From positions 351,001 to 415,000 of the forward strand of contig OZ026547.1 of the NCBI GenBank assembly GCA_964020155.1: a stretch of DNA of 64,000 nt, written 5' to 3'. Positions 54,302-63,714 of the stretch are shown here, piece after piece (the first letter of the stretch is position 1; every line of letters begins with the position of its first letter). A program made the translations under genes and the position numbers. The notes under the pieces were generated by a model. The model was not told the DNA's origin, searched no databases, and was given only the letters and a program-made list of their open reading frames with translations. Source of the DNA: Chondrilla cf. caribensis. Lineage: Eukaryota; Porifera; Demospongiae; Chondrillida; Chondrillidae.

Positions 54302-55046
54302 TTTAATTTTTGAGGGTCCAGTCGGGACGGCTGTGGGACCACATCGGGGATTGTTATGATGGGCCCTATATAAATAGCAAATAATAATGTAATACGATGT
54401 ACAGATAATAACCACGGAAATAAAAGGACTGACCAGAAGTTGGACGAGGGATCAAGTTTTCCCTCGTCCAACGCAGGGAGAGTAAATGACCATGAAAGGA
54501 TATGCCATCCAGGCCAAGAGCATTTGTACTCTCTGTCACGGTTCTGAACTGGAGGTAGAAGGAAAAAAGCACTAATATAAGCACGTCTTTGACCCACAAA
54601 CACCATACTTACTTCTATCAAAGCAAATAAATGCCTTGTGTCTGGTATTATGATTCCCAGCACTGGATTCCCTGCGTCGATGGTTAAGGAATGTGCCATC
54701 ATTATCCCCCAATAAATGAGGCTAATTGCTCCTAAGAGGGAAAAGGGGGCCAGTAAACAGGTGAATGCATACATGCTGCTCACAACCAGTATTCATACCT
54801 CCATGGTGCCGGCCGGATAATTTGTTAAAAACACTTGTCGGGACTTCGTTGGTCCTGTAGGAGTGAACCTGTGCAAAATGTGATCAGATTACCCACCAGC
54901 CCAGCACTTGTGTTAGCATACCAAATAAACAACTCACCATTGCTCACTTCCTCCCTTGATGGTGTTGGGGAGGAAGTCATATTGACTGGCCTAGTATTCA
55001 CAATTGGGCATCCATAGATCACTATGGGTGAGTGGCAGGGTGGAGG
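54302..55046 (-). pseudogene. U2AF65-like gene copy (minus), Pro exon to linker
   Basis: Exons: 55046-54938 (PPPCHSPIVIYG...SSPTPSREEVSNG), 54868-54799 (PTGPTKSRQVFLTNYPAGTM, E), 54731-54613 (AISLIYWGIMMAHSLTIDAG, NPVLGIIIPDTRHLFALIE), 54548-54434 (FRTVTESTNALGLDGISFHG, HLLSLRWTRENLIPRPTS) and 54365-54302 (GPIITIPDVVPQPSRLDPQK, LK). All have AG/GT borders. U2AF65 RRM1 (known) reads [12 protein letters not shown]...[20 protein letters not shown], a close match in order and spacing, and the linker matches PGVVSTVVP. One base seems missing at the start of the third exon (GAGCA for GAAGCA; shared with 29298). Exons 4 and 5 join in phase. A Cys-rich exon was not found upstream. Possibly still expressed, but I lean to pseudogene. 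Confidence 0.6.
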
Positions 55047-55147
55047 CTGAAATGAAGAATAGTAATAATTGTAGGCTTTCAACATTGAATTCTTGAACAA
55101 TACCTATAGTAACTTACCACAGGTGGGTTTTTCCACCTGTGGTAAGT

Positions 55148-55176
55148 TACACACGCACACGCACACATGCACGCAT

Positions 55177-55251
<75 letters not shown>

Positions 55252-55512
55252 GTACATACACACACATCACATACATAAATACACATACTACACAACACAC
55301 ACATGCACATCACATACATACATATGCATACACACGCGCACAACACGCATAATCACACACACTCGACACATATAGACATACACACATGCACATTGTGTAC
55401 GAACATACACACACTACACAACACATACATGCACATCACATACATACACACACACGCATACGTACACACACGCATGCACGTAAACACACATGTACACACA
55501 CACAGACACTGT

Positions 55513-55551
<39 letters not shown>

Positions 55552-55560
55552 GCGCCCACG
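55148..55560. repeat. (CA)n and CACATAC low-complexity tract
   Basis: Perfect (CA)n at about 55176-55248 and 55515-55550, with irregular CACATACAT between. It abuts the duplicated, inverted 'cacaggtgggtttttccacctgtg' palindrome at 55119-55142. Confidence 0.93.
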
Positions 55561-55582
55561 CCCACGCACGCATGTGAGTCTT

Positions 55583-55688
55583 GCTAGCTAGCCCGTCCTC
55601 GCACACACGCCCTACGGGCGGAGAGTGCGGAAGACGTCTCCCGCTCTTAACGCCCGTAGGGCGTGTGTGCGGGGACGGGCTAGCTAGC
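55583..55688. repeat. GC-rich 38-bp inverted repeat (hairpin)
   Basis: Arms 55583-55620 and 55651-55688 (GCTAGCTAGCCCGTCCTCGC... and its complement) are identical except for one base, with a 30-bp spacer. The arms end in the palindrome GCTAGC. Local GC content is far above the surroundings. It may be a small foldback element; no target duplication identified. Confidence 0.9.
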
Positions 55689-55754
55689 TACACTAGCACG
55701 CACCATAGATGCACAGGAGAAGCATACCTAACAATGTTACAGACAGGAATATTT

Positions 55755-55810
55755 AGACGAGGGATGGGATTTCCGTCTTCCAGCGAATGGTCAAGAAGTG
55801 GCCCCTTCTA
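55755..55810 (-). pseudogene. U2AF-like RRM1 end fragment
   Basis: Minus strand reads GHFLTIRWKTEIPSLV then stop, matching GHLLSLRWTRENLIPRP of the copy at 54548-54434. Preceded by an AG (TTAG) acceptor. Confidence 0.5.
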
Positions 55811-55929
55811 ATGTCTGAAATGGAAATAAAGATGAAAATAAAGTGGAATTACTTCAACGTTCAACGTCGTCATTGTATGCAGCCCACATAATCCCCAAAG
55901 TTGCGGAGTATCCCATGTTATCCAACAAA

Positions 55930-56190
55930 CAACGTCAACTCACCCGTGTGCTCCTCCAAGTGGGGCCAGCTCAAGTTTATCGTCGCCACCAAATCGCTCG
56001 CTGACTTGTGGAAGGGCTGATGTACACCACGATAAACTGTGCCCACTTGCGTAACTCTTGGTACTCCATGGGGAAGTTTTATCATCGTTCCTCGTGGTGA
56101 CGACGGCCTGGTATATAGAAGCAGCAAATGAAATCCTTCACAATCCGCACGCCACACAGGAAGGGCCTCGTTGTCGAATAGGAATCAGCT
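55930..56190 (-). CDS. Unrecognised exon-like open frame
   Basis: Minus frame open from about 56190: FLFDNEALPVWRADCEGFHL, then SSPRGTMIKLPHGVPRVTQV, SDLVATINLSWPHLEEHT, with a GTGAGTTG donor near 55941. Balanced composition and a donor at the right end argue for an exon, but the opposite or other frames are not excluded. No family recognised; there is no ATG at its start. Confidence 0.3.
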
Positions 56191-56199
56191 GTAGCTACC

Positions 56200-56560
56200 A
56201 ACCTCCCAGGTTATATTAGCTATACGTATATATACGTTCGTTCCAATCACTTAATATTGTAATATTCAAGTTAGTTCACATTAATATCTGGACCTATATG
56301 TGAACTAATTTATTCAGTGTCGCTCAATTTGTAATCCATTTGTGTCTATTTGTGTCATAATTGCTGTTTATGGTATTGGTTCACTGTGACCTAAAATGTC
56401 CACTAATAACCACATCTGTAATTCCAACACGTCTGTCTAGAAATCAACGCTGTCATCAGTGCACCGTGAATATCATAATATTATGGCTACATTATCAAGT
56501 TCTACATTATTATAAATAATATTATGGTTAACGTTGTACCCAAGGCCAACCTAGTGGTTA
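56200..56560. other. AT-rich spacer
   Basis: No feature recognised. Confidence 0.4.
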
Positions 56561-56569
56561 GGTATGTGC

Positions 56570-56850
56570 ATGTCATGGAACAGAACGCATGCAAGCTGAC
56601 ATGCATGACCCCTCCTGAACAACCTCCAGCAGTGCTTGTACATGTGAAATTAAACATACCTGTTGGTCTTGCATAGCCAGAACCAACCAAGAGGTGGCGG
56701 CCATTTAAGAACATGACCCAGAGTGAGAGTCTGGCTTCACAAGACCATACACAACTGTATCCCATTGAAGTACAGTACATACCATACATGCATGCACTGG
56801 AGGATGTCGGCAGGAACAAATTCCCACGAGCATAGTCCCTTGTACTAGCT
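56570..56850. repeat. Dispersed repeat copy 1 (partner 61700-61990)
   Basis: 'tgttggtcttgcatagccag' to 'cttgtactagcttgtg' is shared with 61700-61990 at high identity over about 270 bp, both preceding a minisatellite or transposon end. Could be an old SINE or MITE; no tRNA-like head recognised. Confidence 0.75.
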
Positions 56851-56999
56851 TGTGTTATGCACCAATATACTCAATATCTTTGATCATTTTCTAATGTACA
56901 ACTCATGATACACCTGCATACATCTCGGGAGAGGTACTGACATGCATTATGTATACACACGTATAGGTCAGTGTGTACCTATGTGTATATACAGTGGAA

Positions 57000-57215
57000 C
57001 CTGTCTATAAAGACCACCCAGGATACCAAGAGAATGTGATCTCTGTATACAGGTGGTCTCTGTAGACAGGTGGTCTTTGTAGACAGGTGGTCTTTGTAGA
57101 CAGGTGGTCTCTGGAGACAGGTGGTCTCTGTAGACAGGTGGTCTCTATAGACAGGTGGTCTCTGTAGACAGGTGGTCTTTGTAGACAGGTGGTCTCTGTA
57201 GACAGGTGGTCTTTA
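57000..57215. repeat. Minisatellite TGGTCTCTGTAGACAGG, second locus
   Basis: About ten units after the same CAGTGGAACCTGTCTATAAA end as at 53083. The 90 bp upstream ('ctgacatgcattatgt' to 'tacctatgtg') is also shared between the two loci, so they derive from one duplicated segment. Confidence 0.92.
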
Positions 57216-57219
57216 CACA

Positions 57220-57719
57220 CGCCAACACCCACACACATGCCTAGAAACACTGTATATTTATGCTGATGTATATGAAATATGGAATGCAAAGACATATAGG
57301 AAGCATTTAGTGTTGACAGTGCCACAACCGCACACAAGTGACGGTGTTGCATGCATGAAAAGCAATGGATGTTGTTACATACAAGATGATTTATTATTAT
57401 GATTTTTATACTTATAAAATATAAATTGAATCTTTGTCACTCAATGGATAAGATGTCAGCTTAACTTTAGTCTTATCAGATCATCGATCATGTGTATCAG
57501 AGGGTCCAGAATCCACCGATTCCCAAATACGCCGGATTCTATGCTATACACCATCAGTGAAGCTAAGATCTAATTTATACTTGACAGTATGTATAATAAT
57601 CATATATATTTCTATACTATATATTATATATATTGTATTATTATTTGAAGCTATGATTTTTGTCTGTATTATGCACATATATACATATACATTAATATTA
57701 TTATTATTATATTATATCA

Positions 57720-57756
<37 letters not shown>

Positions 57757-58230
57757 TATTGTTTATTCTTATTCGTATTATTATTATTATTATTATACAT
57801 AATATGAAGATGATGTGAATCTCTGTCACTCAATAAAATCAATAAAATTAATACATAATATTGAAAATTTAATATAATCTTTGTTAATCAATAAATTGAA
57901 ATCAATAAATACTTAAATAATAAAGTTAATCTCTGTTATCGTGATCTAAATCTTGTTATCTGTAGAAAAAAAGTTGTAAAATTCAGTTGTAGGGTTACAC
58001 TAAGTAACACACCTGTACATATGTACAGACGACATACACACAGAGAGACAGATCTAGACAGACACTCAACACTCAGACAGACAAACGACCCACAGACATG
58101 CAGGATACGTACACACATAGACAGACAAGACACACATAAACAGACAAGACACACATAAACACACATGCACACAGACAGATGACACACACATGAATACACA
58201 CGTATACACAAACATACGACACACACACGC
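57220..58230. other. AT-rich spacer with ATT tract and CACA-rich DNA
   Basis: (ATT)n-like tract at 57690-57800; 'gacagacacacacac'-type tract at 58020-58230. No gene recognised. Confidence 0.6.
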
Positions 58231-58231
58231 A

Positions 58232-58345
58232 CTCACTGATTATTGGTACCTTGCAAGGGGGGACATTAGGGGTGGGACATCAACTCTGAGGGGTGTGGCC
58301 CTCCTGGCCGTCATAATCCCAGTTTAGATCTGTAAAATGAAGAAT
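58232..58345 (-). pseudogene. MTARRATPL module on the minus strand
   Basis: After a TTTTACAG acceptor at about 58334 the minus strand reads GIMTARRATPLRVDVPPLMS, PLAR with a GTACC end. It matches GVMTARRATPLE at 6470-6540 and, for VPP, DTVNVPPCE at 6845. A stop precedes GIM if the first acceptor is used. Confidence 0.4.
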
Positions 58346-58415
58346 ACAGAAGCAGATATACACAGCACACATAATACAGATAGTTCAATATCATTAATAC
58401 AATACAGCACCCAAT

Positions 58416-58517
58416 TTCACACTTACCTATATTAACTTATTACATCTATGTGTGTTAATAATAATGTATCATTTCAAGAAATGGAAGAAAAAAAAAAAAA
58501 AAAAAATTCACACTTAC
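58416..58517 (+). mobile_element. Small poly(A)-tailed retro-insertion with 11-bp TSD
   Basis: TTCACACTTAC occurs at 58416-58426 and again at 58507-58517. Between them lies about 60 bp of unique sequence ending in a run of about 18-20 A. That is the signature of a short retroposed fragment. On the minus strand the duplicated 11-mer is GTAAGTGTGAA, a 5' splice site, so the insertion duplicated the donor of the exon that ends at 58518. Confidence 0.7.
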
Positions 58518-60127
58518 TTGATCAATGTTGGCACCTTCCCTATATCCCACATGGGTCTTCCCCCGGGAGTGGGTGGTCCCCGTCTCCTTGTGGTGACAAA
58601 AGGCCCAGCAAGTAGCCCGTAGGATATACCATCTAAGGTCACCATGTTGCTGGCTTCCTGCAGCAACCACACCTGGAATAGGCAATCATAAATAAAAAAG
58701 TAAAATAGCATAACATTGGTGAACAACATCACACCTACCTCAACTAAGGCATAAAGCCTGTTGTCGGCGGACATAGATATGCCCAGCACCGGATCCCCTG
58801 GGCTCACGGTCTTCCTCCGGGAGTGGGTGGTCCCCGCCTCCTTGTGGTGACAAAAGGCTTCCAAATCCACAAAACAGTAAAGAAAGCCTCTCACCTGTAG
58901 AAAGAGACAAAATACACATATTAATAATGATAGACATACATTCCTACATATACAATATGTCACATACAAATACACATTCATGTACATGCACATGCAAATA
59001 CACACATACGTACACATAGCACATGAAGATGAATACAGACAATTAACGCATGCATAAACCCAAAGAATCATACACAGACAAAATCACACAATACACACAA
59101 TGTCATACACACACATAACACACACTACATGGAACACACAAAGTACTTACCCCCTCCCCCAACAGCTTCGTTGGTAAATTGTGGAGCGCATTGGGTTTCG
59201 GTGGGGACAACCATGGGGCTGAGCCTCGATGCGGTCGCTGTGGAAATTGAAAAAAAATACAATAAAGGATGTACACAAGAATCATGGAAATAACAACTGA
59301 CCTGCTGCTGGTGGAGGGTTTGGATTATTCCGAGACCAGTGGAGGCCCAGCAAGTGGCCCTCGTAGGACACACTATCCAGGGCCACCATATTGGTGACCT
59401 GCAGCGACCACACCTGGAATAGACAATCATGAATAAATAAGTAATATAGCATAACATTGGTGAACAACATCAACAGTACACCTACCTCAACCAAGGCATA
59501 CGCTCACGCCCAGGGAATGCAGCCCCATGACGTCGTTGAGGAAAGTAAGCAGCTCTTCCTAAAAGGAATAGAGCCGTTGAACAGGTAAACATACTAATCA
59601 TAATCATACAAAAAAATAGTAGTCACACCTCCGTTTTGCCGGCAGGGTAGTTGGTTATAAAGACGTCCCGGCACCGCACCGTTCCGACGGGGAGTGAACC
59701 TGCAGGCGAAGAAGAGAAATAACAAATAATATCACTCGACCAGCCCAGTACTTACTCCCGTGTGTTTAAAAACACTGCCGCCCACACTCCAACTACTTGG
59801 GCGTCTTTCTTACCTTATAGGTTTAAAAACCTTCACCGAGTATATTTATCGAAGAAATAAAAAACTTGCCACTGTTCACTCTCCCACCACCTGGACCGGT
59901 GCCGGAGGTTGAGGCAGGTTGCCTTGGAGGAGGGGGCTGAAATAAAAGAAAGACAATAGTTGTAAGTACAGGTCGGTTGAATTCTTGAACAATATCTCCC
60001 CGTGACTTACTGTAGGTGCGTTTCTGCAACTGTTTTCCCTTAAAGGGACGCAGTTCACGCATTTATTCTCCTCTTTGCACCTGCAGCACCGCTGAAACGA
60101 AAAGCGTCTTAATCTTCTTGTCGCCAT
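58518..60127 (-). CDS. U2AF65-like protein with Cys-rich N-terminus, best copy
   Basis: Exons: 60127-60011 (ATG; FSFQRCCRCKEENKCVNCVP...CRNAPT, GTAAGT donor), 59936-59870 (PPPPRQPASTSGTGPGGGRV, GC donor), 59699-59629 (SLPVGTVRCRDVFITNYPAG, KTE), 59558-59486 (EELLTFLNDVMGLHSLG...), 59413-59302 (VWSLQVTNMVALDSVSYEGH, LLGLHWSRNNPN), 59237-59151 (linker), then RRM2-like text (FVDLEAFCHHKEAG, HSR) and a repeated RRM1 end at 58685-58518. U2AF65 RRM1 matches exon by exon. Exon 1 lacks 11 residues of the Cys motif; exon 2 has lost 4 nt and exon 3 gained 1, restoring the frame. Exon 4 has lost the NPVLGI strand, but its internal GTGAGC donor joins exon 5 in frame. Likely nuclear RNA binding; activity doubtful. 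Confidence 0.55.
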
Positions 60128-60186
60128 TATTCACTGACAGATCCACATATTATAAATTGGTATACTAAATTGCTGTTTTTATGGCA

Positions 60187-60359
60187 CAGTGGGACCTCTA
60201 TTCCAAACCTCTGAAATGAGGACACCTCTGTAATAAGGACACCATTCTGTCCCCCAATGTAGTACTGTAGTGTATTAAATGACCTCTGAATTGAGGAAAC
60301 CTCTGTATTAAGGACTAAAGTTAAGGTCCTAATGTGTCCTTAATAGAGAGGTTCCACTG
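60187..60359. mobile_element. 173-bp MITE, relative of 40222-40395
   Basis: Starts CAGTGGGACCTCTATTCCAA and ends 'aatagagaggttccactg'. About 90 percent identical to the copy at 40222-40395 by eye. TA follows the right end; the left flank is CA, so one base of the target copy has changed. It lies just upstream of the U2AF-like start codon, between gene and upstream DNA. Confidence 0.85.
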
Positions 60360-60650
60360 TACGTATTAGTCCACCGTAATCTCTGTACCCGAACAATTCA
60401 CTAGTTAATCGATTTGTAATTCCAACTTGACTGCTTAATAATCATACCTGTCACTGTTATTTGACAGCTTCCTGTAGATATCAGCTATACAGTAACATAA
60501 TAAGCAGATGACCTCTCTCTCATTTCCACTGTATACACATGTCATTGGACCATAATTAACAACTAGAGCAATGGGATACATATGAGGTCTTAGGTCCTCC
60601 AGACCCTAATTAAAAAACACTTGCGCAGTTTGTAGTCCAGCATAAGACAC
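60360..60650. other. Spacer upstream of the U2AF-like gene
   Basis: No feature recognised; candidate promoter region by position only. Confidence 0.3.
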
Positions 60651-60659
60651 GTGCACAAT

Positions 60660-61430
60660 ACATACATACTGTACGTACAAGTACACACACACACAATACA
60701 TACATACATACAAGTACACACGCACACAATACATACATACATACAAGTACACACGCACACAATACATACATACATACAAGTACACACGCACACAATACAG
60801 TACATACATACAAGTACACACGCACACAATACATACATACATACAAGTACACACGCACACAATACAGTACATACATACAAGTACACACACACACAATACA
60901 TACATACATACAAGTACACACGCACACAATACATACATACATACAAGTACACACGCACACAATACATACATACATACAAGTACACACGCACACAATACAG
61001 TACATACATACAAGTACACACGCACACAATACAGTACATACATACAAGCGCACACGCACACAATACATACATACATACATGTACACATGCATACAATACA
61101 TACATACATACATACAAGTACACACGCACACAATACATACATACATACAAGTACACACACACACACAATACATACATACATACAAGTACACACACACACA
61201 CAATGCATACAATGTCATACATACACCTACACACGCACACAATACATACATACATACAAGTACACACACACACAATGCATACAATGTCATACTTACACAT
61301 ACACATGCAATACATACATACTTACACATATGCATACACACACAATACATACACTTACACATACACACACATGCACAATACATACACTTACACATACACA
61401 CACATGCACAATACATACATACATAAATGA
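60660..61430. repeat. 33-bp minisatellite (ACATACATACAAGTACACACGCACACAAT type)
   Basis: About 20 units of close to 33 bp in a CA/CATA background. Because 33 is a multiple of three, all minus frames stay open and give 200-286-codon Cys/Val/Tyr ORFs. They are artefacts: they follow the repeat exactly and have no other coding sign. Confidence 0.95.
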
Positions 61431-61497
61431 ACACACAGGTACATAAATACATGCATACACATACACACACACTCCCTCTCTCTCTCTAGTTGATGTA

Positions 61498-61560
61498 CAG
61501 TAGAACCTGTTCATATAGACCACACAAGGGGGAGGTGGCCTTGATAGACAAGTGGTATTG
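61498..61560. mobile_element. Solitary MITE end
   Basis: CAGTAGAACCTGTTCATATA, followed by 'gaccaca', is a diverged form of the end that seeds the minisatellites at 53083 and 56993. It is not expanded here. Confidence 0.5.
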
Positions 61561-61699
61561 TTAGGAGATATTATATGATCATATTTCTATTATTGCAAGT
61601 GTATGTGCAGTAAATCCTACATAACCCATAATGCCCATATTATGCATGTTTTATTATTATTACTGATTTGCATTGGAAGTGTGTATTTATTTGCATACT

Positions 61700-61990
61700 C
61701 ATAGCAAGCTATCTTGCATGGCCCTTCCTGAACAACTTCCAGCAGTGCTAGTACATGTGAAACATAGCTGTTGGTCTTGCATAGCCAGAACCAACCAAGA
61801 GGTGGTAGCCATTTGAGAGCATGACCCAGAGTGAGAGTCTGGCTTCACAAGACCATGCACAACACTATTGTATTACATTGCAGTACAGTACATTCCATGG
61901 ACTGGAGGATGTCGGCAGGAACAAACTCCTACACATGAGCATAGTCCCTTGTACTAGCTTGTGATATGCACCAATATACTATCATTGATC
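61700..61990. repeat. Dispersed repeat copy 2 (partner 56570-56850)
   Basis: See the partner. Shared blocks include 'gcatagccagaaccaaccaa' and 'gtggactggaggatgtcggc'-type text. Confidence 0.75.
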
Positions 61991-62055
61991 ACTTTCTAAC
62001 AGTGTGCAACTCATGATATACTCTTTCCTAGTCAATCGATCATGCATGCAATCAC

Positions 62056-62066
62056 ACACACACGTG

Positions 62067-62108
<42 letters not shown>

Positions 62109-62130
62109 CACGCACGCACGTACACACACT
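62056..62130. repeat. (CA)n microsatellite beside the NCOA4-like gene
   Basis: CA tract followed by 'actaccacatgaaccatcaa'; the same order is found at 39300-39385 beside the decayed copy. Confidence 0.93.
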
Positions 62131-62286
62131 ACCACATGAACCATCAATAGGGACATTTGAAATATTGCAGCCATTCTGGGCCAGCCAATGATTAGTAAAT
62201 ACAACAGCTCAAAGAGTTACAATAGTAAGAAAAGCAGTCAACAATAGCAGGTACTTCAAAGCTTATGTTGAAGTAAATTGAAGGTC

Positions 62287-63460
62287 TCAATAGTCCTCCA
62301 CCATGTCGAAGTCCGATTCGATGGTGACAACGGACGCAATGCTGTCCTGATCACTCGGGAAGGAGGAGGGTGTCAACCACTGGTCCAGGTCATTGTTGAG
62401 AGTCGCTGGAAGAGAACCGCCCATACCCTCGGGAGTGGGCGTGGCCAACCACTGGTTATCGACATTAAGCGACAGAGGTAGGCTCGAAAAGCTACCACAC
62501 TCGGCGACCGGGGACGTCAAAGGAGGTGTCTTCAACCAGGACAGGCCCTGTTGATAGCGCATCCATCCTTTTAGAGGGTCGATAATGGCTGTTTCCTCTT
62601 GAAGACGAGGCTTGTATAACCACTTGGAGTATTCCTCCAAGGCTTCGTCCAATATCTCAACTGGAGAGTCACACACGAGCCAGTCGGTGAGAGGAGAGTC
62701 CAAAATTTTCGTCACCTTACAACGAGGGCGAGGACCAGTGGCGACCCAGGACTGTGTGTCATTTTCGGCGTCAGAAACGATCAATTTTGCCTGGAACTGT
62801 TCGGACAAGGAGTGGTTGGACACCGGACGAACAAGCCACCTTTCCAAGTCCCCATCGGCCGAAGGGACAGCGACTTCGTGATCTCTTGGAGTGAAACTGG
62901 CAGTACTGGCCGAATCCGCCAGACGAGAAGATTCGTGGAGCCAAGACACCTCTTTGGTAGAATCAACCCAAACTCTCAAAGGATCGAACTGAGACATTCC
63001 TCGTTCAAAAGTCTCCCCTTCGGAAGGGGTACTGACAAGACCGCTCTTCCTCGGCATAAGCCACTGCTGAAGCTCGCTGAATTCCATCTCTTTCCCTTCA
63101 CTCTCACTCGTCTTCTGTCCACAGGAAACAAACAATAACTTGCGCAGGGGCGGGGGTCACGAAATGTTCATTAACCTCAAAACCGCATCCGCTGACAAGT
63201 GTTTCCGTTTCGGCTCGCGTTACGGTCTAACTTGTTAGACTACGTGTTGCCATGGATACACACGTCAAAAATGTCAGAGAGGAGAGGTCGCTACAAGCAG
63301 TTGGTCGACGTGAACAACCTGGGCGGACCGTCCTTCCCGAATACCTACGCGGAATTCTTACAGTTAGTCGGCGTGTTGTAGGAATCAGTTTGTCAATGAA
63401 GACATGTTGATTTAGACATTTTATCATCTGTCCCACGAGAAGCCATTTTCTAGTTTTCAT
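62287..63460 (-). CDS. NCOA4: NCOA4-like protein, two exons
   Basis: Exon 1: ATG 63460 to 63362 (MKTRKWLLVGQMIKCLNQHV, FIDKLIPTTRRLT; donor GTAAGA). Exon 2: 63114-62287 after a TTTCCTGTGGACAG acceptor, 275 residues to TGA. Both junctions are phase 0, giving 308 residues. The protein has eight short Trp-Leu motifs: LQQWLMP, VSWLHES, LERWLVRP, TDWLVCD, SKWLYKP, LSWLKTP, NQWLATP, DQWLTP. Human NCOA4 (known: autophagy receptor for ferritin and nuclear receptor coactivator) has the same spaced WL/WLV motifs in its C-terminal half (DWLVTP, SEWLIRP). The N-terminal ARA70 coiled coil of NCOA4 is not seen, so more exons may lie beyond the window or this is a shortened paralog. The first ATG (MASR-type) of the sister copy is out of frame here; an ATG 14 nt further upstream restores it. 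Confidence 0.6.
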
Positions 63461-63589
63461 TTTCGAATTTGCAGGAATCCCCAGTCGTTGTAGTCCGGGG
63501 TAGGATATACATAGTTTGCAATGACCATGACTAGTCCTACTGTCTAGAGTTGGTGATTACATGTATTTGAATTATAAGTTAGAACAGGA

Positions 63590-63690
63590 TCCAAGATCTA
63601 ACCTTAATCCTACCCCTTCCCCTACACCTACTCCTACCTCTACCCCTATTCCCACCCTTAATCCTACCCTTACCCTGATGTCACCAAAAA
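63590..63690. repeat. Degenerate CCTACC/CCCTTA pyrimidine tract
   Basis: CTACC, CCCTA and CCTTA words in irregular order (63596-63680). It resembles decayed telomere-type repeats, but no exact CCCTAA array exists. Confidence 0.5.
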
Positions 63691-63714
63691 GCCGTAAAAT
63701 GGCTGTGATCTACT

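Noticed and set aside
60590..61470. 286-codon Cys/Val/Tyr minus-strand ORF
   Set aside because: Follows a 33-bp minisatellite exactly; period divisible by three keeps the frame open.
61700..61990. tRNA-derived SINE
   Set aside because: No A/B box or tRNA-like fold recognised and no A tail.
63115..63135. Start of the NCOA4-like protein at 63135
   Set aside because: The codon is TTG and the region is a splice acceptor (TTTCCTGTGGACAG); the exon begins at 63114.
63199..63381. Plus-strand ORF SERRGRYKQLVDVNN... as a divergent gene
   Set aside because: Lies over the intron and first exon of the minus-strand NCOA4-like gene; its sister at 39815-39935 has lost the ATG and has a 1-nt deletion, so only the minus reading is conserved.
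63590..63690. Interstitial telomere
   Set aside because: Words resemble CCCTAA but no two consecutive exact units are present.
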